A stretch of DNA of 64,000 nucleotides from Listeria monocytogenes (GTDB lineage: Bacteria; Bacillota; Bacilli; Lactobacillales; Listeriaceae), in contig NZ_CP168900.1 in assembly GCF_041765605.1 (NCBI RefSeq), forward strand, positions 698,001 to 762,000, in the 5' to 3' direction. Each line of letters begins with the position of its first letter. Within the stretch, counting starts at the first letter, position 1. The notes beneath the pieces were generated by a model. The model saw nothing but the letters and a program-made list of their open reading frames with translations. It did not search any database and was not told the DNA's origin. The position numbers were made by a program, and so were the translations under genes. Shown here piece after piece: positions 8,385 through 17,216 of this stretch.

Positions 8385-11114
8385 TTGAAGAAAATTTTAC
8401 ATATTGTTATCGCACTTAGTGTAATTTGTTCGATAATTTTAGTGCCAGTAGATTGGTCCGCAAAAGCAGACGGTAATAATAAGCGAGATGATCTTATTAA
8501 ATCTGTCAGTTTTTATAATTCAAATGGACAAAATGTAACGGCGAAGGAAAACTATAATGAAAAGCTCAATTATTTTTTAGAAGTAGCTTTTGGAGGGAAT
8601 TCTTTCCAAAAAGGGGACTATTTTAATATTACTTTATCATCTGATGCCTTACTCTATACAGAGAAAGCCTATGATTTGAAAGTGGATATTGACCCAACAG
8701 CGGTAACTAATGAACAAGTAGTTGGTAAGGTTACTGTAGAAAAAATTAATGGCTCACCAACATTGCACTTTCTTTTTACAGAAGATTCAGAGTCTTTTTT
8801 CATAAACAGCTTTGATGCGAGTTTTAAAATACAGGTGATGCCAGCGCATGGCGATAAAAACGTTATTAATCTTTCCTATAGTGGCGCTGCAAAAAACTTT
8901 AAAAACATTGGGACGAGCAGTGTGGAATGGAACGTAAATATGGCAGATGACTGGCCGCCAGTTGGAATTAGCGATTTTTCTAAAATAAGTGGCGATTTAT
9001 ACCATGCGATTTTAGTATATGAAAAGCCAAGTAGCAAAGTGAATTACGAAACAGAAATTTTAGTATCGTATCCGCTTTTTGAAAAACGAATTCCACTTGG
9101 AAATGTGCAAAATATCAAAATTGAAGTTTGGGATGAAGCGAAGGCGATTTATAGAGTTGGTGTAGCCGGGGTGGATTACGGAACGATTACATACGATGTT
9201 GGAACTCCATTTGTAGGAGGTCCTATTTTCCAAATGAATTGTACTATTCCGTTCAAAGGGATTTCTACTAAAACTCGTGTTAGTTTTGATATTGATACGA
9301 ATGTGGACGGGAAACCTGGAACAACAGATCCGTACTTAGTTAGTCTTTCTTCCGTATCATCAGCTACAAAGTCGCTGGAATTCTATCCAGTGAATAATGC
9401 TGTTACGCAAATGACAGCTACCTTTTTTGGGAAAGTAACGACGCGCTTTGAGGATGAGTTAGGCAATCCAGTTACTTTTGATAATTATAGTACTGTAACA
9501 ACACCAGGGAAAGTCAATCAAGATGGTAAATTTGAAATAGCGGAACCTTTTTTACACAATTCCGTCCAAAACGTGGATAAACACGCCTATGATACCCTTT
9601 TGGATACTAATAAATATAAATTATTAGAGGTAACTTCTCCTAATAAACTATCTGAAACAGCGGATAATTTAAGTATTCAAATAAAGCGTGGTTATCAGAA
9701 TGATGTTTTATACAAAATAAAAGCTCTCCAAAAACCGGTCATTAGCGCACTTCCTGAAATCGAATATAGTAAAACAGTGAATAGGACCATGGAAGAGTTT
9801 TTGGAAGATGTGGAAGCAAAAACAGATATTCCAGCTGATATAGACTGCGATTTAACGAATGTGAAATGGGGCGTGCCAGGAGACTACCCTGTTCTTATAA
9901 CCGCGGTGAATGAGGATAATCAAGCAGCGGATCCTGTTCCTGTAACGATTAAGATTTCCAAAAATCCCGCACCAGTCATAACGGTAGACCCAGAAATAAC
10001 CTACGATAAAACAGTGACAAAAGAGGAGAGCACATTACTAAATGAAGTAAATGCGCGAACAAATGACGGTTCGACGATAACTTCTAACATTAACGACAAA
10101 GTAAAATGGGGCGTGCCAGGCGATTACGAGGTTACTTTGAACGCGGTAAATGAAGACGGCGTGGCAGCGGAAGCGAAAACATTTATCGTCCGCATTTTAA
10201 AAAGCCCAGCACCAATAATCACGGTAGATCCTGAAATAACCTATCCGAAAACAATAACTAAAACGGAAGCTGAACTCCTTCAAGAAGTAAATGCGCAAAC
10301 AAATGATGGTTCACCGCTTGTTTCTGATATGAATGACAAAGTAAAATGGGGCGTGCCAGGCGATTACGAGGTTACTTTGAACGCGGTAAATGAAGACGGC
10401 GTGGCAGCGGAAGCGAAAACATTTATCGTCCGCATTTTAAAAAGCCCAGCACCAATAATCACGGTAGATCCTGAAATAACCTATCCGAAAACAATAACTA
10501 AAACGGAAGCTGAACTCCTTCAAGAAGTAAATGCGCAAACAAATGATGGTTCACCGCTTGTTTCTGATATGAATGACAAAGTAAAATGGGGCGTGCCAGG
10601 CGATTATGAAGTTACGTTAAACGCGATAAATGAAGACGGCGTAGCAGCGGAAGCGAAAACATTTATCGTCCGCATTTTAAAAAGTCCAGCACCAATAATC
10701 ACGGTAGATCCTGAAATAACCTATGATTCCACGATAATAAAAAATGAAACAGAGCTATTAAAAGAAGTCCGCGCAAAGACTAATGATAACTCAGCTATTA
10801 CTTCCGATGCTCCAGATAAAGTGAAATGGCAAACGCCGGGGAACTATACTGTGACACTAAATGCGATAAATGAAGATGGCATTCCAGCTGATCCAGTAAC
10901 GTTTATTGTACATATTGTAGAAGCCCAAAAAGCACCAATTGTTATAGAAGAAAATCCAGCTGGGACACCTACTAAGCCTACTAAGCAAAAAACCAAAGAG
11001 AATACTGTTAGCAAGAAAAAAACGCAACTTCCGAGAACAGGGGATACACAATCGAAAGCTATCTTAGGTGGGGTTCTTTGTTTGGGAGCATGGTTCTTAT
11101 GTAGAAAGAAATAG
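8385..11114 (+). CDS. LPXTG cell-wall-anchored surface protein with five Ig-like/LapB-type repeats
   Basis: The 909-residue protein has a signal peptide (residues 1-29), an adhesin-like N-terminal region to about residue 445, and five tandem units of about 80 residues (each with a (V/I)xxxPEI(T/E)Y start and a DKVKW-x2-PG(D/N)Y core). A Lys/Thr-rich wall-spanning stretch follows, then a sorting signal LPRTG near residue 881 with a hydrophobic helix and terminal RKK. Sortase A should attach it to peptidoglycan. The start is TTG, supported by AAAGGAGGAG. Units 3 and 4 are nearly identical in DNA, so the repeat number is probably unstable. The ligand is unknown; many such Listeria proteins are adhesins. 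Confidence 0.85.
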   Translation: MKKILHIVIALSVICSIILVPVDWSAKADGNNKRDDLIKSVSFYNSNGQNVTAKENYNEKLNYFLEVAFGGNSFQKGDYFNITLSSDALLYTEKAYDLKVDIDPTAVTNEQVVGKVTVEKINGSPTLHFLFTEDSESFFINSFDASFKIQVMPAHGDKNVINLSYSGAAKNFKNIGTSSVEWNVNMADDWPPVGISDFSKISGDLYHAILVYEKPSSKVNYETEILVSYPLFEKRIPLGNVQNIKIEVWDEAKAIYRVGVAGVDYGTITYDVGTPFVGGPIFQMNCTIPFKGISTKTRVSFDIDTNVDGKPGTTDPYLVSLSSVSSATKSLEFYPVNNAVTQMTATFFGKVTTRFEDELGNPVTFDNYSTVTTPGKVNQDGKFEIAEPFLHNSVQNVDKHAYDTLLDTNKYKLLEVTSPNKLSETADNLSIQIKRGYQNDVLYKIKALQKPVISALPEIEYSKTVNRTMEEFLEDVEAKTDIPADIDCDLTNVKWGVPGDYPVLITAVNEDNQAADPVPVTIKISKNPAPVITVDPEITYDKTVTKEESTLLNEVNARTNDGSTITSNINDKVKWGVPGDYEVTLNAVNEDGVAAEAKTFIVRILKSPAPIITVDPEITYPKTITKTEAELLQEVNAQTNDGSPLVSDMNDKVKWGVPGDYEVTLNAVNEDGVAAEAKTFIVRILKSPAPIITVDPEITYPKTITKTEAELLQEVNAQTNDGSPLVSDMNDKVKWGVPGDYEVTLNAINEDGVAAEAKTFIVRILKSPAPIITVDPEITYDSTIIKNETELLKEVRAKTNDNSAITSDAPDKVKWQTPGNYTVTLNAINEDGIPADPVTFIVHIVEAQKAPIVIEENPAGTPTKPTKQKTKENTVSKKKTQLPRTGDTQSKAILGGVLCLGAWFLCRKK
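10095..10606 (+). repeat. 240-bp tandem duplication inside the surface-protein gene
   Basis: Bases 10095-10366 are identical to 10335-10606, a direct repeat with a 240-bp period equal to one 80-residue repeat unit. The neighbouring units are clearly diverged, so this copy arose recently by unequal recombination or slippage, or was homogenised by gene conversion. Confidence 0.9.
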
Positions 11115-11121
11115 CAAGGAC

Positions 11122-11156
11122 AAAAAAACTTAAGTGAATTTACTTAAGTTTTTTTG
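11122..11156 (+). terminator. intrinsic terminator after the surface-protein gene
   Basis: AACTTAAGT (11127-11135) pairs with ACTTAAGTT (11142-11150), flanked by A- and T-runs, so it could work in both directions. Confidence 0.85.
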
Positions 11157-11167
11157 GGAGTTATTTA

Positions 11168-11475
11168 TTAAACTTCATCATATGCTTCTAAAGCAACAGG
11201 TAGGGCCTTATAACAGTATTTCCTACAGCTGGTAGACCAACGAGAATGGCGCTAATAATCTCTTCACGCGTCGCACCGTTTGTCTTTGCCATTTTCACAT
11301 GGAAAGGGAGTCCGCTGTCTAGGCGAGTGGCGGCCATGACAGCAATGTATGCTAGTTCTTCTGTTTTTTTATCAAGTTTACTTGCGGCATCTAGTTTATG
11401 TACGGTTTCCATCCAGGCAGAGTGTACTTCGGGAGCTTCTTTCGCGAACGCTTCAAATGATTTGCTTACTTTCAC
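11168..11475 (-). pseudogene. AhpD/carboxymuconolactone decarboxylase-like protein with a 3' frameshift
   Basis: The open frame gives 95 residues ending GNTVIRPYLLL at 11188. Restoring one base near 11209 continues the family-like end KALPVALEAYDEV to a stop at 11168-11170, so one base was probably lost (GTTAT-AAGG). The rest reads as a CMD/AhpD alpha-helical domain, but the redox CxxC motif expected before the conserved histidine (SGLPFH region) is absent. It may be a structural, non-peroxidatic relative. GTG start after AGGAGATGG. Only the last 13 residues change, so partial function is possible. Confidence 0.65.
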
Positions 11476-11637
11476 TAAAATCCATCTCCTATTAAAATTT
11501 TATTAAGCTTTGCACATTTAATCTAGCATAGAATATGTGAAACTTGCAACAAATAGAATAGACAAGCAAAGACTTTCTTGCAAAGTGATTCTGCAATAGG
11601 TAAACTTAGTATAAAAAAATAGTAGAAAGGAAATTTT

Positions 11638-12012
11638 ATGGATGCTCATATAGAAAAAATACAAGATGTTATTGAATTAGTTAAGACGAGAAAATATAAC
11701 GAAGCAGAAAAATTACTTTTTCATTTATACGAAACTTTTCAAACCGAGTCTCCCAAAAACATACCTGAAGTATATTTTAAACGTGATAGAATCGGCTATA
11801 CCCGATGGGAAAATGCTGATTTAAATGAACTAGGAAAAATAATACAAAAAATTCTTATTTATCTTGATAAACAGGGGTTTGTTAAATCTGATATAGTGAT
11901 TGCATATATGGAAGGTGCAGAAAAAATAAGTGACTTAGAAGGAATGAAAAATACAGATACTTTAAAAATATTGAGCGTATTATATGGTATTATGTATGCT
12001 TACTCAGCTTGA
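11638..12012 (+). CDS. conserved hypothetical protein, 124 residues
   Basis: A soluble, mostly helical protein with a TPR-like first half (IELVKTRKYNEAEKLLFHLYETF). The second half holds an LNELGKIIQKILIYLDKQGF helix and ends YGIMYAYSA. It has no signal peptide or membrane helix. Start ATG 11638 follows AGAAAGGAAA. I do not recognise the family; small Listeria proteins of this type often occur beside toxin or immunity genes, but nothing here supports that. It ends at a shared terminator. Confidence 0.55.
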   Translation: MDAHIEKIQDVIELVKTRKYNEAEKLLFHLYETFQTESPKNIPEVYFKRDRIGYTRWENADLNELGKIIQKILIYLDKQGFVKSDIVIAYMEGAEKISDLEGMKNTDTLKILSVLYGIMYAYSA

Positions 12013-12019
12013 TAATTTA

Positions 12020-12050
12020 AAAAAACCGCCCAAACACTGGGCGGTTTTCG
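12020..12050. terminator. bidirectional intrinsic terminator
   Basis: AACCGCCC (12024-12031) pairs with GGGCGGTT (12039-12046), with A-run and T-run on the two sides, between the convergent hypothetical gene and the pyridoxine-kinase-type gene. Confidence 0.85.
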
Positions 12051-12052
12051 TA

Positions 12053-12868
12053 TTATCTATTTTCTGCTTTATTATAAGCGCCATGCCAAACAGGACCGAT
12101 GAATTCGTTTAGTGCAAATCCACCTTTGATAGCTGCTGTGACAAAGTCTTTTGCTTTTGCGACTGCTTCTTCGACCGTTAAACCTTTTGCAAGTCCAGCT
12201 GTGATTGCTGCTGCGAAAGTACAACCAGCACCGTGATTGTGGCTTGGAGAGATTTTTTCTACTTCATAGATAGTAAATTCTTCGCCATCATAAAGTAGGT
12301 CGATTGCTTTGTCGCTTTCTAGGGCTTTTCCGCCTTTGATAACTACGTATTTAGCACCTAATTCGATGATTTTTTTCGCTGCTTTTTTCATATCATCTAA
12401 TGTAGTTAATTTGCCAAGACCAGATAATTGACCTGCTTCGAATAGGTTTGGTGTTGTGATTGTTGCTTTTGGAAGCAGTAGGTCGCGGATAGCTTCAGCG
12501 TTTTCTGGTTGGATTAATTCGTCTTCGCCTTTACAAACCATAACTGGGTCGATTACGACATTTTTTAAATCATATTTGTCGATGGCTTCACGTGTAGCTT
12601 TAATGATATCAATCGAACCTAGCATTCCAGTTTTCATTGCGTCAACAGGGCCGCCAGAAAGGATTGTTTTCAGTTGTTCGCGAACAAGTTGCGCATCAAT
12701 TGGAGTAACGCCATGTGCCCAGTTGTTGTCTGGATCCATTGTTACGATGGTTGTGATTGCGCTAAAACCGTATGTGCCATATTCTTCAAACGTTTTTAAG
12801 TCTGCTTGTAAACCAGCACCACCACTTGAATCAGAACCTGCAATAGTTAATGTTTTTTTGATTGTCAT
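12053..12868 (-). CDS. pdxK: pyridoxine/pyridoxal or HMP kinase (PdxK/ThiD family)
   Basis: The 271-residue ribokinase-fold enzyme has AGSDSSGGAGLQADLKTF (residues 10-27, substrate side), DAMKTGMLGS, VIDPVMVCKG near residue 110 and the anion-hole/catalytic GAGCTF near residue 213. In length and sequence it resembles Bacillus subtilis PdxK (formerly annotated ThiD), which phosphorylates pyridoxine and related vitamers with ATP. ThiD-type phosphorylation of hydroxymethylpyrimidine is the alternative. It lies 25 bases after the Cof-type phosphatase on the same strand, so the two form an operon. Confidence 0.8.
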   Translation of the reverse strand: MTIKKTLTIAGSDSSGGAGLQADLKTFEEYGTYGFSAITTIVTMDPDNNWAHGVTPIDAQLVREQLKTILSGGPVDAMKTGMLGSIDIIKATREAIDKYDLKNVVIDPVMVCKGEDELIQPENAEAIRDLLLPKATITTPNLFEAGQLSGLGKLTTLDDMKKAAKKIIELGAKYVVIKGGKALESDKAIDLLYDGEEFTIYEVEKISPSHNHGAGCTFAAAITAGLAKGLTVEEAVAKAKDFVTAAIKGGFALNEFIGPVWHGAYNKAENR

Positions 12869-12893
12869 TCGTGTTTCCTCCTATAAATAAACT

Positions 12894-13760
12894 TTAGTCA
12901 TTTGTTTCTAACATTTTATAGATGGCTGCTGCAACGCCGTGCTCATCATTCGAAAGAGTTACGTGTTCTGCAAGGTCTTTGACTTCTTCTTCGCCGTTAC
13001 CCATAGCTACACTGTAACCAGCCATTTTTAACATCGAAATATCATTCATATTATCTCCAATTGCAAAAGTTTCATCAAGTGTTACGCCTAATTTTTCTAC
13101 GTAATATTGTAAAGAAATACCTTTTTGTGCTTCGCGGTGAGTGATTTCAATATTATCAGAGAAAGAAGATGTAACGGATAGTTCGGAATCTTTTTCTAGT
13201 TTTTGTTTGGCTTTTGCAAGAATGTCTTTATCAGAAGAGAAGGAAATGAATTTTAGAATGGTTAAATCTTTATTGCCTAAAATACGCTCTACATCTGGAA
13301 TTTCGTGAACGTCCTTGGATTCAAAACGTTCTTCTACTTTATCCATAATGGTTTCTGCGGAAACGTCTGGGTGGATGCGTTTGTGCATTTCAATCATAAA
13401 TTCTTTGCCACGAGCTTTGTCTGTTGTGATTGGGCCCATGTCAGTGAAAAATTCGGTATACATACCTAATTCAGTTAGCGTGTTGTAAGTGTTTCTTGCT
13501 AGGTTTCTATCGATCGGATGTTGCAAAATGATTTTGCCGTGTTCGTCACGAATTTCTGCACCATTCATACAAATAGCTGGTGCATATAAATTAGCTTTAT
13601 TAATTAACCCCATTGCATCGTCATACATACGTCCGGTGCAAAGAACGAAATGAATTCCTTTGGCGCGGGCTTTTTCGATTGCCTCGACGTTTTCTTGTGC
13701 AATCTCGATATCAGAGTTAAGTAGTGTGCCATCCATGTCTGAAGCAATAACTTTAATCAT
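12894..13760 (-). CDS. Cof-type HAD-superfamily sugar phosphatase
   Basis: The 288-residue protein shows the HAD motifs: DMDGTLL at residues 8-14 (nucleophile and acid Asp), a threonine in FVLCTGRMYDDA (motif II), a lysine in THREAQKGISL (motif III) and GDNMNDISML near residue 237 (motif IV, magnesium). The large C2b cap is of the Cof/YidA type. Likely substrates are sugar phosphates, flavin or PLP phosphates. With the vitamin B6-type kinase gene downstream, a role in cofactor phosphate turnover is possible but inferred. Confidence 0.85.
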   Translation of the reverse strand: MIKVIASDMDGTLLNSDIEIAQENVEAIEKARAKGIHFVLCTGRMYDDAMGLINKANLYAPAICMNGAEIRDEHGKIILQHPIDRNLARNTYNTLTELGMYTEFFTDMGPITTDKARGKEFMIEMHKRIHPDVSAETIMDKVEERFESKDVHEIPDVERILGNKDLTILKFISFSSDKDILAKAKQKLEKDSELSVTSSFSDNIEITHREAQKGISLQYYVEKLGVTLDETFAIGDNMNDISMLKMAGYSVAMGNGEEEVKDLAEHVTLSNDEHGVAAAIYKMLETND

Positions 13761-13933
13761 AATATTAAATTCCTCCCCAATTTTACCTACTTCACTAGAA
13801 TATCATTTTTTTAAGAAAAATGCACAAAAGGTAGCTGCGCGTAGTTTTTTAGGTGGAGCGATTACTTTACTATATTTCTGTGATTCATTTGGTTATAATG
13901 AATAAGAATAAAACGTGGATAGGATGTGTCAGG

Positions 13934-14497
13934 ATGAAAACAGAACTAGAAAAGATGATTGCAGGAGAAATGTATGATCCTAGCGACAGAGAGCTTGCAC
14001 ACGGAAGAAATCGTGCACGTAAGTTCTGCAGAGAGATTAACGATACAATGGATTCAGAGTCCCGTGCAAGCGTGCTGAAGCGCCTATTCGGCGGAACAAA
14101 AGAGAATGTATATGTGGAACCTGATTTTCGTGTTGATTACGGTTCTAATATTTATGTAGGCGAAAATTTTTATGCTAATTTTGATTGTGTTATTTTAGAT
14201 GTTTGCGAAGTACATATTGGCGACAACTGTATGATGGCGCCGGGTGTTCATATTTATACGGCAACGCATCCGCTTGATCCGGTGGAACGTAATAGCGGGC
14301 TAGAGCTTGGTAAACCAGTTGAAATTGGCGATAATGTTTGGATTGGTGGTCGGGCAATTATTAATCCGGGCGTGAAACTTGGAAATAATGTCGTAGTTGC
14401 TTCAGGCGCAGTTGTAACGAAAAACTTCCCCGATAATGTCGTCGTTGCCGGCAACCCAGCACGCGTTATTAAAACAATTGAGGTTGAGGAAAAATGA
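13934..14497 (+). CDS. maltose/galactoside O-acetyltransferase (hexapeptide-repeat)
   Basis: I chose ATG 13934 ([18 protein letters not shown]), which gives 187 residues, the usual Maa/LacA length; the longer frame begins over the TATAAT at 13892. The N-terminal helical region carries the family motif [11 protein letters not shown], followed by left-handed beta-helix hexapeptide repeats and the catalytic histidine in [10 protein letters not shown]. It transfers acetyl from acetyl-CoA to a sugar hydroxyl. Its stop overlaps the next start (ATGA), so it is translationally coupled to the YwdI-like gene. Confidence 0.85.
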   Translation: MKTELEKMIAGEMYDPSDRELAHGRNRARKFCREINDTMDSESRASVLKRLFGGTKENVYVEPDFRVDYGSNIYVGENFYANFDCVILDVCEVHIGDNCMMAPGVHIYTATHPLDPVERNSGLELGKPVEIGDNVWIGGRAIINPGVKLGNNVVVASGAVVTKNFPDNVVVAGNPARVIKTIEVEEK

Positions 14498-14757
14498 TTA
14501 TTGCAGATTCAAAGATTTTTGAACAAATGGAAAACGAATTAGCGAAAGCAAAAGCAGCAACCACAAAAGCGAGCCAGGATAAACATTTGCATGGTTTGAT
14601 GCTGCTTGTTCAGCTTGCAAAAACAGGCGATGAGACAACTGCAGCTGTAGAACCGATTGCTATTCAGCCAGCAGAACCAGCGCAAATTGCAAGTATGGAT
14701 GGCAAAAAAATAGAGTTAGAAGACGGCGCGAATGGAGACTCGTTGCTTGATTTTTAG
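14494..14757 (+). CDS. YwdI-like small protein (DUF5327)
   Basis: The 87-residue protein has a helical N-terminal half ([34 protein letters not shown]) and an acidic, flexible tail ending SLLDF. It matches the pattern of YwdI of Bacillus. It is sandwiched between the acetyltransferase gene (4-base overlap) and a DUF423 gene 9 bases downstream. Bacillus also has ywdI near ywdK (DUF423), so the pairing appears conserved. Function unknown. Confidence 0.65.
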   Translation: MIIADSKIFEQMENELAKAKAATTKASQDKHLHGLMLLVQLAKTGDETTAAVEPIAIQPAEPAQIASMDGKKIELEDGANGDSLLDF

Positions 14758-14766
14758 GGGGTAACT

Positions 14767-15144
14767 ATGAAAAAAACAATTATTACTGGAGCCATTTTTG
14801 CAGGGCTGGCAGTTTTACTAGGGGCTTTTGGGGCACATGCTTTAAAAGACGTACTTGGAAGTTATGCGAGTACTTGGGAAACCGGTGTTCAGTACCAAAT
14901 GTTTCACGCAGGAGGCATTTTAGTTGTAGGGCTATTGATGGAAAAACAAGCTAGTCGGCTTTACACATGGGCAGCCATTTTATTTGCAACTGGAATTGTC
15001 TTTTTCTCCGGTAGTTTGTATGTGTTAAGTATTTCTAAAGTATCCATTTTAGGTGCGATTACGCCTATCGGTGGTGTTTGCTTTGTCGTTGGTTGGTTCT
15101 TGCTAATTTTAGGAGTATCAAGAAGAACGATGAGTAGATATTAA
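14767..15144 (+). CDS. DUF423-family membrane protein (YwdK-like)
   Basis: The 125-residue protein has four membrane helices (residues about 5-22, 45-62, 70-90 and 96-117) and the conserved GAFGAHALK motif near residues 20-28 that defines DUF423. Its function is unknown across bacteria. It is the last gene of the acetyltransferase-ywdI-ywdK operon, which ends at a 12-bp terminator stem. Confidence 0.8.
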   Translation: MKKTIITGAIFAGLAVLLGAFGAHALKDVLGSYASTWETGVQYQMFHAGGILVVGLLMEKQASRLYTWAAILFATGIVFFSGSLYVLSISKVSILGAITPIGGVCFVVGWFLLILGVSRRTMSRY

Positions 15145-15149
15145 ATCAA

Positions 15150-15198
15150 AATAATCGTCTTTTCGCGTTCATTTCAGTGAAAAGACGATTGTTTTTTC
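15150..15198 (+). terminator. intrinsic terminator
   Basis: AATCGTCTTTTC (15153-15164) pairs with GAAAAGACGATT (15179-15190), followed by GTTTTTT. Confidence 0.9.
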
Positions 15199-15257
15199 TT
15201 ATTGGCGAATAAGTGCTAAAATAAAGGAATCATAATTTATAAGGAGACAGCAATTAC

Positions 15258-16193
15258 ATGACTTATGCACTTGAAATAAAAGGGTTAAGAAAAATTTATT
15301 CCACTGGGGTCGAAGCGTTGCGCGGTGTGGATTTAACGGTAGAAGAAGGAGATTTTTATGCACTGCTTGGTCCTAATGGTGCCGGGAAATCAACGACGAT
15401 TGGTATTATTACTTCACTAGTCAATAAAACATCTGGTCAAGTAAGCGTATTTGGCTATGATCTCGATACAGATATTGTCCGAGCTAAACAGCAAATCGGA
15501 CTAGTTCCGCAAGAGTTTAACTTTAATCCGTTCGAAACGGTTCAGCAAATCGTTGTTAACCAAGCTGGCTATTACGGTGTTTCTCGTAAGGAAGCCATCA
15601 AACGTAGCGAAAAATATTTAAAACAATCGAATTTGTGGGAGAAGCGGAATGAACGTGCGCGGATGCTCTCGGGCGGGATGAAACGCCGCTTGATGATTGC
15701 GCGTGCTCTCATGCATGAACCGAAGCTACTTATTTTGGATGAACCGACTGCGGGTGTCGACATTGAACTTAGACGTGAGATGTGGACGTTTTTAAGAGAG
15801 TTGAACGAAAGTGGTACGACGATTATTTTGACAACGCATTATTTAGAAGAAGCAGAGATGCTCTGTCGTAATATCGGTATTATTCAATCTGGGGAGTTAA
15901 TTGAGAATACCAGCATGAAATCACTACTTTCTAAATTGCAATTTGAAACGTTTATTTTTGATTTAGAACCGTATGAAGAAGCTTTCGAAATTACGGGCTA
16001 TAATCATGTGTTTGAAGATAAGCAAACTTTGTCTGTGGAAGTGGAACGTAATCAGGGAGTTAACCATATCTTTGAGCAATTAAGCGAACACGGTATTAAA
16101 GTGCTTTCGATGCGTAATAAATCTAATCGTCTCGAAGAACTGTTTTTGAAAATTACAGAAGAAAAACATCAAGTGGGGGAGAAACATGTTTAA
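15258..16193 (+). CDS. ABC transporter ATP-binding protein (ABC-2/DrrA type)
   Basis: The 311-residue protein has Walker A GPNGAGKST (about residues 38-46), a Q-loop in LVPQEF, the signature LSGGMKRR (about 138-145), Walker B LLILDEP and an H-loop TTHYLEEAE. A C-terminal extension of about 90 residues is typical of DrrA/NatA-like exporters. It pairs with the permease, whose start overlaps its end by 8 bases. Substrate unknown; drug, lipid or polysaccharide-type export is possible. Confidence 0.9.
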   Translation: MTYALEIKGLRKIYSTGVEALRGVDLTVEEGDFYALLGPNGAGKSTTIGIITSLVNKTSGQVSVFGYDLDTDIVRAKQQIGLVPQEFNFNPFETVQQIVVNQAGYYGVSRKEAIKRSEKYLKQSNLWEKRNERARMLSGGMKRRLMIARALMHEPKLLILDEPTAGVDIELRREMWTFLRELNESGTTIILTTHYLEEAEMLCRNIGIIQSGELIENTSMKSLLSKLQFETFIFDLEPYEEAFEITGYNHVFEDKQTLSVEVERNQGVNHIFEQLSEHGIKVLSMRNKSNRLEELFLKITEEKHQVGEKHV

Positions 16194-16956
16194 TCTATAT
16201 TATACAGCTTTAAAAAGTCTAGCGGCGAAAGAAACGAATCGCTATATGCGAATTTGGGTACAAACACTCGTGCCGCCAGTTATCACGACTTCGCTTTACT
16301 TTATTATTTTCGGGAAAATGATTGGTAGCCGCATTGGGGAAATGAATGGCTTTTCTTATATGGAGTACATTGTGCCGGGGCTGATTATGATGTCCGTCAT
16401 TACTAGTTCTTACGCCAATGTATCGTCTTCCTTTTTCTCGCAAAAGTTTCAGAAAAACATTGAAGAAATTCTTGTTGCGCCGGTGCCAACGCATATTATT
16501 ATTTGGGGCTTTTTGATTGGTGGGATTGGTAGAAGTGTTTTAGTTGGAGCACTTGTCACGCTTATTTCGATGGTGTTTGTGCCAATTCACATTCATTCGT
16601 GGACGATTGGTATTATTACCTTCTTAATGACGGCGATTTTATTTTCACTCGCGGGACTTATTAACGGGATTTTCGCTAGATCATTTGACGATGTATCCAT
16701 TGTCCCAACTTTTGTCTTGCAACCGTTAACGTATCTAGGTGGCGTATTTTACGCGATTTCGATGTTACCGCCAATCTGGCAAGCGATTTCTAAAGTGAAC
16801 CCGATTGTCTATATGATTTCCGGATTCCGCTACGGTTTCCTAGGTGTTACAGATGTACCAGTAGCAATTTCTCTATCCATTCTTGTTGTATTTAGTGCCG
16901 TTCTTTACTCGATTTGTTGGTATTTAATTAGTAAAGGGCGAGGACTTCGAAGTTAA
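16186..16956 (+). CDS. ABC-2-type transporter permease
   Basis: The 256-residue protein has six membrane helices and the ABC-2 core (MEYIVPGLIMMSVITSSYANV near residues 62-82, with LTYLGGVFYAISMLPPIWQAISKVNP toward the C-terminus). It forms the membrane channel for the ATPase encoded just upstream. The 8-base overlap indicates coupled translation and a 1:1 complex. No dedicated regulator gene is adjacent. It ends at a terminator at 16971-17001. Confidence 0.9.
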   Translation: MFNLYYTALKSLAAKETNRYMRIWVQTLVPPVITTSLYFIIFGKMIGSRIGEMNGFSYMEYIVPGLIMMSVITSSYANVSSSFFSQKFQKNIEEILVAPVPTHIIIWGFLIGGIGRSVLVGALVTLISMVFVPIHIHSWTIGIITFLMTAILFSLAGLINGIFARSFDDVSIVPTFVLQPLTYLGGVFYAISMLPPIWQAISKVNPIVYMISGFRYGFLGVTDVPVAISLSILVVFSAVLYSICWYLISKGRGLRS

Positions 16957-16970
16957 TAGCGATTTTTTCA

Positions 16971-17003
16971 AAAAGAGAGCGGATTTCCGTTCTCTTTTTT
17001 TCA
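16971..17003 (+). terminator. intrinsic terminator after the ABC exporter operon
   Basis: AAAAGAGAGCGG pairs with CCGTTCTCTTTT around ATTT with one mismatch, followed by a T-run. Confidence 0.8.
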
Positions 17004-17039
17004 TGTTTACTACAATTCTTTTTCAATTTGATGTTAAAC

Positions 17040-17064
17040 GTTTTAGCGTAAAACTGGAGGGAAG
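17040..17064 (+). promoter_or_regulatory. sigma-B-type promoter of the SDR operon
   Basis: GTTTTA (17040-17045), 13-base spacer, GGGAAG (17059-17064). The Listeria sigma-B consensus is GTTTAA-N12 to 15-GGGTAT; the -35 fits well and the -10 in four of six positions. Transcription would start near 17072, 17 bases before the 38-residue ORF. From memory, the oxidoreductase and small gene downstream belong to the sigma-B regulon, which agrees. Confidence 0.65.
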
Positions 17065-17088
17065 ACATAAAGTAATGGGGGAATGAAA

Positions 17089-17205
17089 ATGGGAAATAAA
17101 AAAGTGAAGCGAAAACTTGGCGCTAATATTTGGTGGATACTTATATTGGCCATTTTGATTATTTTCGTAGCCTACTTAGTCATGGGTTACGTCGCAAAAA
17201 TATAG
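17089..17205 (+). CDS. 38-residue single-pass membrane peptide
   Basis: Starts [19 protein letters not shown] and ends GYVAKI. A basic N-terminus is followed by one hydrophobic helix of about 22 residues, so it should sit in the membrane with the positive end inside. ATGGGGGA just upstream is the ribosome binding site. The stop is 11 bases before the oxidoreductase start, and TAGGAGG overlaps the stop, so the two are co-translated. It is likely to be missed by gene callers because of size. Function unknown; co-expression under a stress promoter suggests a stress-linked membrane peptide. Confidence 0.65.
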   Translation: MGNKKVKRKLGANIWWILILAILIIFVAYLVMGYVAKI

Positions 17206-17216
17206 GAGGTTTTATA

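Noticed and set aside
10095-10606. CRISPR-like repeats
   Set aside because: The repeats are long, in frame and encode protein domains.
17130-17216. N-terminal extension of the SDR oxidoreductase
   Set aside because: It would overlap the 38-residue gene in another frame and lacks a ribosome binding site; ATG 17217 follows TAGGAGG.
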